The translations under genes were made by a program, and so were the position numbers. A DNA stretch of 64,000 nt, from the NCBI GenBank assembly GCA_934591705.1, contig CAKTPM010000006.1, forward strand, positions 22,292 through 86,291. The letters run 5' to 3'. This stretch comes from an uncultured Oscillospiraceae bacterium. Its GTDB lineage: Bacteria; Bacillota; Clostridia; Oscillospirales; Oscillospiraceae. The notes beneath the pieces are model-generated. The model had not been told where the DNA came from, did not search any database, and worked only from the letters and a program-made list of their open reading frames with translations. Below are positions 8,737 through 17,500 of the stretch, one piece after another. Each line of letters starts with the position of its first letter. The first letter of the stretch is position 1.

Positions 8737-10320
8737 TTACTTGGCCTCGTTGCGGTACTTGGTGGGGGTCATGCCGAAATGGCGCTTGAACACATAGCTG
8801 AAGTAGTTGGGGTCCTCATAGCCGCAGCGCTGGGCGATGAGGTAGGTCTTTTCCTCCGTGCCCCGGATGGCCTCGGCGGCCGCCTCCATGCGCACCCCGG
8901 TGACATAGGCGGTAAAGCTGGTGCCGGTCTCCCGCTTGAAGAGGGTGGAGAAGTAGGTGGCGCTCAGGTGCAGGTAGGCGCAGAGCTTTTCCACCGAAAG
9001 GTCGCTCTCTGCATAGTGCTGGCGGATATACTCCTTGGCGGTCTCCACGGTCTGCCCCGCCGAGTCCGTCTGCCGGCGGCGGATGAGGGTGTGCAGCCGC
9101 AGGCACCGCTGGGCGCACCAGTCCTCCAGCTCATCCAAGGCGGGGAGCTGGGAATCCGGCATGGGCAGGGAGAACTCCGGCCCGAACACCTCCTCCACTC
9201 CCACGCCGGAGCGGCGGGTCATCTTCACAAGGTGGCTCACCAGCTCCATGAGGAAGAGGGAGTATTGCCCGGCGGCGGGATTGGCCCGGCGGATCTTCTC
9301 CGCCAGGGCGGCGGCCGCCTCCCGGATCTCCCGTTCATTGCCCAGCTTCACCGCCGCCGTCAGGGCCCGCTCGTCCGCCTCCTCGAAGGAGAGGATGGGG
9401 CCGCCGTCGGGCTCCAGGTCGCCGATGTAGATGACCTGGCCCCGGCCCACCATGGAGCGGTACTCCAGGGCCGTACGGGCCTCGGAGGCGGAGCGGGCCA
9501 GAGCGGAGAGCTCCCGGCAGGGGGCCCCCACGCCCACCGTCAGCGTCAGGCCCAGGTAGGAGGCGGCCAGGGTGCAGGCCCGGTCTAAATCCCGGATGAG
9601 GTCGTATACGGTATAGTCCTCGGAGAGGGTGACGATCAGCGCCACCCAGTCGTTATAGAGGGAGAGCTTGCAGCGGTCCGCCGTCAGGGTCTCCTCCAGG
9701 AGGTTCTGCAGGGACAGGGTGGACAGGGCATCCCGGCTGCTGTCACTGCCCAGGTAGGCCAGGCCCACCGCCCAGGCATCCCCCTGAAAGGCAATGTCCA
9801 GCCGGGCCGCCCGGGTGCGCTCGGTGCCCGGCTCGATGCGGCCATCCAGGAGGTTGGCGTAAAAAAGCTCCCGGAGGATGGGCAGGTTTTCCGTGTAGCG
9901 GCTGCGCAGAAGCTCCACATTCCGCCGCTCGGCCCGCTGGCGGTCCAGCTCCTCCTTCAGCCGCCGCAGCACGGCGGAGAGCTCATCGGCGTTGATGGGC
10001 TTGAGGATATACTCCACCACATTCATCTGAATGGCCTGCTTGGCGTATTCAAAGGCATCAAAGCCGGAGAACACCACGAACCGGGCCGCCGGCAGGCGGT
10101 CTGTCAAAATGCGGCACAGCTCCAGGCCGTCCATAAAGGGCATTTTGATGTCCGTGAGAATCACATCCGGCCGCAAGGTCTCCGCCAGCTCCAGGGCATC
10201 CTGGCCGTTGGCGGCCTCTCCCACCAGGGAAAAGCCCAGGCCCAGCCAGTCCATCTTTTGGCTGATGCCTTGGCGGATATCCTCCTCGTCATCCACCAGC
10301 AGTACCCGGTACAGCTCCAT
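8737..10320 (-). CDS. AraC-family response regulator, YesN type
   Basis: Cytoplasmic DNA-binding partner of the adjacent kinase, 527 aa. The receiver domain spans about residues 4-120 with acidic pocket D10, D11 and phospho-acceptor D57 in ILTDIKMP. A long middle region is typical of YesN proteins. The C-terminal 100 residues are a double helix-turn-helix AraC domain ending in GYEDPNYFSYVFKRHFGMTP. The frame is open to 10410, but the ATG at 10320 has GAGGAGG before it and begins directly with the receiver domain. It likely activates mglBAC and perhaps its own operon; the 21-bp-spaced repeats before mglB are a good candidate site. Confidence 0.93.
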   Translation of the reverse strand: MELYRVLLVDDEEDIRQGISQKMDWLGLGFSLVGEAANGQDALELAETLRPDVILTDIKMPFMDGLELCRILTDRLPAARFVVFSGFDAFEYAKQAIQMNVVEYILKPINADELSAVLRRLKEELDRQRAERRNVELLRSRYTENLPILRELFYANLLDGRIEPGTERTRAARLDIAFQGDAWAVGLAYLGSDSSRDALSTLSLQNLLEETLTADRCKLSLYNDWVALIVTLSEDYTVYDLIRDLDRACTLAASYLGLTLTVGVGAPCRELSALARSASEARTALEYRSMVGRGQVIYIGDLEPDGGPILSFEEADERALTAAVKLGNEREIREAAAALAEKIRRANPAAGQYSLFLMELVSHLVKMTRRSGVGVEEVFGPEFSLPMPDSQLPALDELEDWCAQRCLRLHTLIRRRQTDSAGQTVETAKEYIRQHYAESDLSVEKLCAYLHLSATYFSTLFKRETGTSFTAYVTGVRMEAAAEAIRGTEEKTYLIAQRCGYEDPNYFSYVFKRHFGMTPTKYRNEAK

Positions 10321-10357
10321 GCTCCGACCTCCTCTCCGTTTTTTCACAGTACAGATA

Positions 10358-10386
10358 AGTATAGCATATTTTCCAGGAAAAGAAAA
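10358..10386 (-). promoter_or_regulatory. Putative promoter of the regulator-sensor-gal operon
   Basis: TATACT (10358-10363 as read on the minus strand) preceded by a poor -35 hexamer, TTTTCT, 17 nt upstream. A weak -35 would suit activator control. It partly overlaps the T-rich tail of the mgl terminator. Confidence 0.4.
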
Positions 10387-10415
10387 GATGGCACGCCGAA
10401 GGCGCGCCATCTTTT
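10383..10415 (-). terminator. Intrinsic terminator of mglBAC
   Basis: AAAAGATGGC (10383-10392) pairs with GCCATCTTTT (10406-10415), with an inner CGCC/GGCG pairing. On the minus strand the stem is followed by TTTTCTTTTCC. It sits immediately after the mglC stop. Confidence 0.85.
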
Positions 10416-10422
10416 GGTGAGA

Positions 10423-11487
10423 TCACTTTTTCACAAGGTACTTGCGCATATCCAGCGCGCAGGCGAACAGGATGATGGCGCCCTTGATGAGGTACTGCAG
10501 GTCCTGCGCCACGCCCACCATGGTCAGACCCACGAAGATCAGACGCAGCATCAGAACACCGATGACGATGCCTCTGATCTTACCGATGCCGCCCACGAAG
10601 GACACGCCGCCGATGACGCAGGCCGCGATGGCGTCCAGCTCATAGTTCAGGCCGGTGTTGGCGGTGTTGGAGCCGATGCGGGCGCCCTCGATGAAACCGG
10701 TGAAGCCGTACATGGCGCCGGCCAGGGCGAACACGCCCACCGTCACGGCGAAGACATTGACGCCGGACACCCGGGCGGCCTCCTCGTTGGAGCCCAGGGC
10801 AAACATATTCTTGCCGAAGGTGGTCTTGTTCCAGACGAACCACATCACCGCCGTGAGCACGATGGCGAAGAGCACATAGTTGGGGATGGGAACGCCGCCG
10901 ACCTTGAACAGACTGCCCTTGACGAAGTTGGTGTAGGAGGCATCCAGGTTGGAGATGGCCATACCCTTGTTGTTGCCCATCTGGACATACAAAAGCAGCA
11001 CGGTGTAGAGGATCAGCTGGGTACCCAGCGTCACGATGAAGGGATGCAGCTTGAACTTTGCCACAAAAAAGCCGTTGAAGCAGCCCACGGCGGCGCCGAT
11101 GAGCATGGCCAGCAGAATGACCACGATAATGGGCAGGGTGCCGATCCCGGGCCACATCTTATTGGCCAGGTTGGCGGCATTCTGCAGCAGGGAAGCGGAG
11201 ATGCAGGCGGTGATGCCCACCACGCGGCCGGCGGACAGGTCGGTACCCGTCAGCACGATGCACCCGCCGATACCCAACGCGGCGGGCAGATAGGCCGCCG
11301 TCTGGGAGAGAATGTTGATGATGGATGCAGGCTGGGTGAAGTTCGGGTTCTTGATGGCGATGTAGATGACTGCGATGACCATGATGATGATCAGGGCGTT
11401 GTTCAAAAGGAGATTGCCTACCCGCTTGGCTGTCCAGGGCTGGCGGGTGCGGGTGGCCTTCTCCAGGGTTTTCGATTCTTGAGTCAC
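10423..11487 (-). CDS. mglC: Galactose ABC transporter permease
   Basis: Membrane permease of the MglC/RbsC family (354 aa, about 8-10 hydrophobic helices) that forms the channel of the galactose importer. Family landmarks are the GGCIVLTGTDLSAGRVVG segment near residue 78, matching the family's GGIDLSVG-type loop, and a late GGVSFVGGIGKIRGIVIG segment. The start is GTG at 11487 behind GGAGAG. It is 15 nt after mglA and followed directly by a terminator. The substrate is assigned from the neighbouring MglB and Leloir genes; ribose-type permeases look similar. Confidence 0.92.
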   Translation of the reverse strand: MTQESKTLEKATRTRQPWTAKRVGNLLLNNALIIIMVIAVIYIAIKNPNFTQPASIINILSQTAAYLPAALGIGGCIVLTGTDLSAGRVVGITACISASLLQNAANLANKMWPGIGTLPIIVVILLAMLIGAAVGCFNGFFVAKFKLHPFIVTLGTQLILYTVLLLYVQMGNNKGMAISNLDASYTNFVKGSLFKVGGVPIPNYVLFAIVLTAVMWFVWNKTTFGKNMFALGSNEEAARVSGVNVFAVTVGVFALAGAMYGFTGFIEGARIGSNTANTGLNYELDAIAACVIGGVSFVGGIGKIRGIVIGVLMLRLIFVGLTMVGVAQDLQYLIKGAIILFACALDMRKYLVKK

Positions 11488-11502
11488 GGTAGTCTCTCCT
11501 CC

Positions 11503-13002
11503 TTACACATATTTTGCCGCCAGCGTCAGGATCTCCTCCTGGCTGGTGCTGCGCGCGTCCACCTCGCCGGCCAGAATACCGCCGGACATGACCAGAATAC
11601 GGTCACAGATGCCCAGCAGCTCCGGCATCTCGGAGGACACCACGATGACGCCCTTCCCCTCCTTGGCAAGGTCGAGGATAAGCTGGTAAATTTCGTATTT
11701 AGCGCCCACATCGATACCGCGGGTGGGCTCGTCCAGCAGCAGCACCTCCGGGGTGGTCAAAAGCCAGCGGCCGATGATGACCTTCTGCTGGTTGCCGCCG
11801 GAAAGGGAGCGGATCTGCGTGGACTGACTGGGGGTTTTGATGTGCATGGCCTGGATCGCCCAGTCGGTATCCTTCTTCATGGCCTTCTCGCTGAGGCAGA
11901 TGCCGCCCTTGAGATAGCTGTTGAGGTTGGAGATGACGGTGTTCTCCTTGATGTCACGGATGCCGAAGATGCCTGTGGCCCGGCGCTCCTCCGTCAAAAG
12001 GGCGAAGCCGTTTTTAATGGCCTCCTTGGGGGACTTGTTCTTAATCTCCTTGCCGTGGAGACGGATGGTGCCGCTGCCCTTTGTCATGGCGCCGAAGAGG
12101 TTCTCCAGCACCTCGGTGCGGCCCGAGCCATCCAGGCCCGCGATGCCCAGCACCTCGCCCTTGCGGAGCTGGAAGCTGGCCTCCTTCAGGCGGGTATACT
12201 TGCCCGAGAGGTGCTCCACCTCCAGGATCACATCCCCGGGGACATTGTCCTTGGGGGGGAAGCGGTTGGTGAGCTCCCGGCCCACCATCAGCTTGATGAT
12301 CTCGCCCATGGTCAGATCCTTGGCCTGGCGGGTGGCCACCCACTGGCCGTCGCGCATGATGGTGACCTCGTCGCTGATGCGGAGGATCTCGTCCATCTTA
12401 TGGCTGATGTAAATGATGCCGCAGCCCCGGTCCCGCAGCATGTTGATGATACGGAACAGGTGCTCCACCTCGGCCTCGGTGAGAGAGGAGGTGGGTTCAT
12501 CGAAGACGATGACCTTGGCATTGTAGCTGACGGCCTTGGCGATCTCCACCATCTGCCGCTGGGAAACCGGCAGCGTGGACATGATGGCCTTGGGGTCCAC
12601 ATGGACATCCAGCTCGTCGAAGATCTCCCGGGTGCGCTTGCGCATGGTGCCCTCGCTGACCATGATGCCGCCCACCTTGGGATAGCGGCCCAGCCACAGG
12701 TTGTCCATCACGCTGCGGGTCAGCGCCTGGTTGAGCTCCTGGTGGACCATGGCGACGCCGTTCTCCAGCGCCTCCTTAGAGTTTTTGAAGTCAACTTCCT
12801 TACCGTCCAGGACGATGGTGCCCTCATTCTTGGCATAGATGCCGAACAGGCACTTCATCAGGGTGGACTTTCCGGCGCCGTTTTCACCCATCAGTGCGTG
12901 GACGGTGCCCGGGCGGACGGTAAGGGAAACGCCGTCCAGCGCCTTGACACCGGGGAATTCCTTCGTGATATTCCGCATTTCCAGCAATGCCGGCTGCTCC
13001 AT
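11503..13002 (-). CDS. mglA: Galactose ABC transporter, duplicated ATP-binding subunit
   Basis: Cytoplasmic ATPase of 499 aa with two ABC domains, as in MglA/RbsA. The first has Walker A GENGAGKST at residues 39-47 and Walker B VIVFDEPTSSL. The second has the degenerate Walker A GLDGSGRTE typical of this family, a signature LSGGNQQK and Walker B LLLDEPTRGID. The ATG at 13002 has an AGGAGGT site. It couples to the mglC permease downstream and the mglB binding protein upstream, which is separated from it by a stable hairpin. Confidence 0.95.
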   Translation of the reverse strand: MEQPALLEMRNITKEFPGVKALDGVSLTVRPGTVHALMGENGAGKSTLMKCLFGIYAKNEGTIVLDGKEVDFKNSKEALENGVAMVHQELNQALTRSVMDNLWLGRYPKVGGIMVSEGTMRKRTREIFDELDVHVDPKAIMSTLPVSQRQMVEIAKAVSYNAKVIVFDEPTSSLTEAEVEHLFRIINMLRDRGCGIIYISHKMDEILRISDEVTIMRDGQWVATRQAKDLTMGEIIKLMVGRELTNRFPPKDNVPGDVILEVEHLSGKYTRLKEASFQLRKGEVLGIAGLDGSGRTEVLENLFGAMTKGSGTIRLHGKEIKNKSPKEAIKNGFALLTEERRATGIFGIRDIKENTVISNLNSYLKGGICLSEKAMKKDTDWAIQAMHIKTPSQSTQIRSLSGGNQQKVIIGRWLLTTPEVLLLDEPTRGIDVGAKYEIYQLILDLAKEGKGVIVVSSEMPELLGICDRILVMSGGILAGEVDARSTSQEEILTLAAKYV

Positions 13003-13105
13003 ATGCGTTTACCTCCTATCTGCATTGATTCGCGGCGGCTTTTCGCCGCGTAATACCGCCTCCGGCGGGGTCAAGGGCGGCCCGGAAGGGAACCGCCCGT
13101 AGGAT

Positions 13106-13138
13106 AAAGCGGGGCTGTCGAAAGGACAGCCCCGCTTT
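13106..13138 (-). terminator. Partial terminator/processing hairpin between mglB and mglA
   Basis: A perfect 14-bp stem, AAAGCGGGGCTGTC (13106-13119) with GACAGCCCCGCTTT (13125-13138), and a 5-nt loop. The minus-strand tail is only TTTATCC, so read-through should be partial. This placement commonly raises binding-protein output relative to the ATPase and permease. Two smaller GC stems lie between it and mglA (around 13030-13080). Confidence 0.7.
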
Positions 13139-13173
13139 TCTTTGCGTCTGTAATGGGGCGAGAGCCGATGGGC

Positions 13174-14268
13174 TTATTCGCCGGTGTAGGTAGCGTAAGG
13201 CACGCGGATCTTGGCAACGCCCTCGTCCACATTGAAGGAGGAGGTGTTATCCATCAGGTTGCCGCCGCCGTTGACGCTGCTGACCAGGTTCAGAATGGTG
13301 GAGGCCATGCCCTCAGCATCCTGCTTGATGGTACCGGTCATCTTGCCCTCGTTGATGAGCTGCTTGGCAGAATCGGTGGCATCCACGCCGAACACGGGGA
13401 TGGTCTTGCTGCCCTCGCCCTTGTTGTAGCCGGCGCCCTGCAGCGCAGAGACAGCGCCCTCAGCCATGCCGTCGTTGTTGCAGATGATCAGCTCGACCAT
13501 GTTGCCGTTGGTCTCGGAATACTCGGGGAGAATGGTGGCCATGTAGTCGTTGGCGGCCTGGGCAGACCACTTACCGCCCTGGTCGACCAGGTACTTATCG
13601 GTAGCGGAAGCGTTGTAGTAGACCAGCTCCGGCTTGCCGGCAGCGGTCAGAACAGCGTTGGCATCCTCCACACCGAACTGGGTGCGGGCCTCGGCCTCGG
13701 CGTTGCCCTCCTGGCCCTTGAACATCACATAGGAGATCTTGCCGTCGCCGTTGAGGTCAACGGTGTCGAAGTTGGCAACCAGATACTCGCCGATCATCTT
13801 GCCCTGCATGTGGCCGGCCTCGGGAGCATCGGTGCCCACGAAGGCGCACTTCTCGTAGCTGTTCACGACCTCATCGGCAACCTCGCGGTTGAAGAAGATG
13901 ATGGGGATACCGGCAGTCTTGGCGGCCTCGACAGCGTTCTGCGCAGCGTCGGGAGAAGAGGTCTCCACGATGTTGACGATCAGCAGGTTGGCGCCGTTGG
14001 CGATGGCGGTGTTGATCTGGTCGGTCTGCTGGGCCTGGTTGCCGCCACCGTCATAGTTGTTGTAGGTCACACCCAGGGCCTTGAGCTGCTCATCCATGGA
14101 GTTGCGCACACTGGAGATGTACACATCAGAGAAGTCATAGTAGAACACGGCCACATTCAGAGCGGAGGCGTCGCCGCCCTCGTTGTCCTTATTCTCGGTC
14201 TTGCCGCAGCCGGCCAGCAGGCCCAGCATCATCACGGCAGCCAGGAGAATCGCAAGAGTCTTTTTCAT
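13174..14268 (-). CDS. mglB: Galactose-binding lipoprotein of the Mgl importer
   Basis: Extracellular galactose/glucose-binding lipoprotein, 364 aa. Signal peptide with lipobox LLAGC (Cys at about residue 21), then an acidic linker, then a type I periplasmic-binding fold. The calcium-binding loop DLNGDGKISYV followed by an EGNAEAEART segment is characteristic of the galactose/glucose-binding protein, as are an IIFFNRE motif and a late GVDATD. The ATG at 14268 follows AAGGAGG. First gene of mglBAC, under a promoter flanked by direct repeats. Synonymous-site GC is lower than in neighbouring enzymes, consistent with high expression. Confidence 0.94.
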   Translation of the reverse strand: MKKTLAILLAAVMMLGLLAGCGKTENKDNEGGDASALNVAVFYYDFSDVYISSVRNSMDEQLKALGVTYNNYDGGGNQAQQTDQINTAIANGANLLIVNIVETSSPDAAQNAVEAAKTAGIPIIFFNREVADEVVNSYEKCAFVGTDAPEAGHMQGKMIGEYLVANFDTVDLNGDGKISYVMFKGQEGNAEAEARTQFGVEDANAVLTAAGKPELVYYNASATDKYLVDQGGKWSAQAANDYMATILPEYSETNGNMVELIICNNDGMAEGAVSALQGAGYNKGEGSKTIPVFGVDATDSAKQLINEGKMTGTIKQDAEGMASTILNLVSSVNGGGNLMDNTSSFNVDEGVAKIRVPYATYTGE

Positions 14269-14339
14269 CTAAATTTTCCTCCTTGAAGATTTGTGAAACT
14301 CCGGTCGGGGCAATTGGCTCACCCCGCCAGTATGGTGAC

Positions 14340-14400
14340 ATTGTATAACCCCGGGCCGAAAAACGCGATAGAAAAAACTTCGCTGTTATAGGAAAAAACT
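14340..14400 (-). promoter_or_regulatory. mglB promoter with 21-bp-spaced direct repeats
   Basis: The -10 is TACAAT (14340-14345 read on the minus strand), with no good -35. Immediately upstream, GAAAAAACT occurs at 14371-14379 and again at 14392-14400, exactly 21 bp apart, both preceded by ATA and in the same orientation. Two half-sites two helical turns apart next to a weak -35 is the usual arrangement for an AraC-family activator. The nearby YesN-type regulator is the natural candidate. Confidence 0.6.
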
Positions 14401-14479
14401 CATGGTTTGATAATTTTTTGGCATATTTTTCTTTTGTCTTTTCCTTCTGTCCCCGGCGGAGGGAGGCGAAAAGTTTTTC

Positions 14480-14510
14480 TTGCCGTACATGAATGTACGG
14501 TGTTTATACT
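14480..14510 (+). promoter_or_regulatory. Promoter with palindromic operator for the CAP-dockerin gene
   Basis: TTGCCG (14480-14485) and TATACT (14505-14510) are 19 nt apart. Between and overlapping them is the perfect palindrome CCGTACAT-GA-ATGTACGG (14483-14500). A repressor bound there would block RNA polymerase. The gene begins at 14546 behind GAAAGGATGG. Confidence 0.5.
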
Positions 14511-14545
14511 GGAAAAAACGCCCGCTGAAAGGATGGTTCACCCCC

Positions 14546-17500
14546 ATGAAAATGCGTATTTTGTGCCTGCTGCTGGCCCTGCAGATGGTGCTCTCCCTGC
14601 TGCCCGCCCCCGCCTGGGCCACGGTCGGGGCCGCGCCGGCGGAGACGACGGCCGCCGAAGCCGCCGGGCCGGAGACCTCCGGAGCGGCCCCCGAGGAAGC
14701 GGCGGCCGCCGGAGAGGCCGCCGGGGAGACAGCCCCTGCGGAGAGCGCGGAGGAGGGGGAGCCCCCCGCAGCCCCCGCGGAGGAAGAGGAGTCCCCCGCC
14801 GGGAGCCAAGACCCGGCGGCAGAGGATTCCTTGCTCCCGGAGACCCCTGACGGGACTACTCTCCCCCCGGAGACGGCCGCCATGCCGGCCCTGCTCTCAC
14901 AGGAGGAGGCCGGATCGGCGGATTTCCTGGGCCGGCTCATCCCCGCCGGCCAGGTCTACGGGGCAAAGCCCCTCCACACCTACGATGTCCCCACCGACGG
15001 CTCGGCCCTTCACTTCAGCACCGGCACCCGCTATATCGACGACGCCTACACGCAATTCGTTAAAAAGCCGCTGGAGCGCAAGGATCTGCTCCAGTGCTAC
15101 TTCAAGGTCACCCTCCGGGGCACCTTCGGCTCCCTGGAGAAGGATAAGATGCTCCGGTTCTTCTGCGGGGGCAGCCAGGACTCTTACCGGATCGCCATGA
15201 ACGAAATAGAGCCCTTCGGCAATTACCGGAAGTGGATCGACAAGGACACTCTCATCGTGCAGATCGACCTCTACGATGAAAACAAGCAGTTCAGGCAGAC
15301 GGTCAACGCCTACAGCGCCATCATGGCGGCGGCGGAGGACGGCACCTTTCTGACCTACGCCAGTCCGGAGGGCAAATACTGCTCCCTCTACTTCTCCCAT
15401 CAGGACAATCTCTTCAAGGCCGGAGATGAATTCAATCAGCTGGGCAGCAGCCAGCGCGTGAACTACTTTCTGCCGGTGGACAGCTGGGTCACGGACCTCC
15501 GGGTGGCGAACAGTCTGCTGGGGGATATGCCCCCCTTTGAATACGAGTTCATCCAGCACGAGGAGATCACCGGCAAAGAGCAGTACATGACCAACAACAT
15601 CCTCAGCGTCAACGAGTTCATCGACCCCTACGATACTTATTATATGGTAGGCCGCAGCGGCACGGGCATCGACCCGGTGGTGAAGGCCAGGGTCGAGAAT
15701 GTGAAGTCCTACGCGGAGTATCTCTATACCCGGGCGGGGGATACCTGGCGGCACCTTCTGCTGGAGGACGGCACACTGGTGGGCGTGGCCAGCAACGGCA
15801 AGGTACAGACGCTGGCCACCGGCGTTACGCAGGTCTCCCGGTCCCACTACCTGAAAAACGGCACCCTGTACTACATGTGGGCGAGCGGCGGCAGGATGGA
15901 GGATGAGGAGCTGGTATCCGGCGTCCGCTCCTTTGCGGAGCATATCTACGGCTCCGTAGTGGGCTATATCAAAAACGACGGCAGCTGCTTCCTGCAATAC
16001 TCCTATTCCGCCTGTGAGGACGCCTACAGCAAGGGCCCCTTCCAGGTGATGGACAAGGGAAAGGCAAAGCTGATCGTACCCGGCGGCATCCTCGATCAGA
16101 ACAACGCCTTCTATCGCTGGACGGAGGAGGTGGAGGGCCTGGGCTACGATGAGGAGGCGTGGAACAACGGCCAGTTCATCGAGCGCAACTCCTATAAGCT
16201 CGGCATGGAGCATCTGACGGACAACGCCGTGCGGGTGTTCCCCTATGAAAAGTTCCTGGCGCAATATGACCCCGACAGCACCATCAAGACCGGCTTCGTG
16301 CAGAACGGAAGGGGCGAGATGTGGGCCTTCGGCCTGCAGGCAAAGATCCAGATGGGCGTCCTGGAGGAGAACGGCCAAAAGCAGCTCATCAAGCACATCT
16401 TCCCGGCCTTCCAGACCCAGCAGCCCAAGTGGAAGGACAACGGGCAGTTCGTGGGCCTTGTGCCGGAGGAAAACGGCTTCCCCTACGGCCTGGTGGCCAA
16501 CCACTGCACCGGCAATAAGCCGGAGGTGGGCCGGTTTGCGGCGGACTATCTCAGCGATGTGCCCGGGGGCTACAAGGCCATGGACCGCTATACCTACGCC
16601 TTTGACAACAATGCCGACAACAGCATCGACGGCAGGCGCTTCAAGATGAAGCCCACGGAATTTCACTACCTCAACGACAGCAGCGAGGTCTTCAAGGCGC
16701 TGAACACCTCCACCAACCCTGTGGGCAACCTGTATCTGCTGCCCAATGTGGCCCGCAGCTCCTACCACCAGGACAACGGCCGCGGCAACACCGTGCTGCT
16801 GGAGCGCACCGACGGCTCCATGTGGATGACGCAGATCTATCCCAAGGCCTCCGCCTCCATCACCGTGGCCAAGCTGGGCGGCTGGGAGTGCTCCAACGCC
16901 ATCCAGATCACCGCGCCCACCAATACCACCGGCAAGCGCACCCGCTTTGTGGACTACATCGATCTGGCGGACCGCGCCACGCTGGAGAAGTGCTTCCCCG
17001 GCCTCGGCGGGATAAAATACCCGGAGGACGATGCCGCCTCCGACTACATGGTGTCCGACTACTACACGCAGATCGGCGCCAGCCGGGCCCAGAAGCTCTA
17101 TAACAGCAGCGGCGATCCGTTCTTGCTGCTGGTGACAAAGACGGGCTGCGGCAACTGCAGGACCATGCAGCGCCAGGGCAGCGCCCAGCGGATCATCGAG
17201 GAATGCGGCGTGCCCATCTACGGCACGGTGGACGATTACGGCGCACTGAAATTCGTCTCCGCTTCTCCGGGACTGCTCACCACGCCCTACTTCGCCCTGG
17301 TGTACCCGGAGGCCAGCGGCGTGGATAAGGACAGCAGCGACAAGGCGCGGCAGGTGGAGATCGTATGCCCCGTCGTATCCGGAAGGATCGACGAATCCAA
17401 GATCTACGACATCGTTCAAAGAGCCAAGGCCCTGGGCGTGAAAACTGATAAATCCCTGGAGGAGAGCGCCAGCGCGGCGGGCAAGCTCCCCACCGGCAAG

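Noticed and set aside
10258..13053. 931-codon plus-strand frame opposite mglC and mglA
   Set aside because: Composition (His, Gln, Asp, Gly) is that of reverse-complemented transporter genes, and the minus-strand genes are unmistakable.
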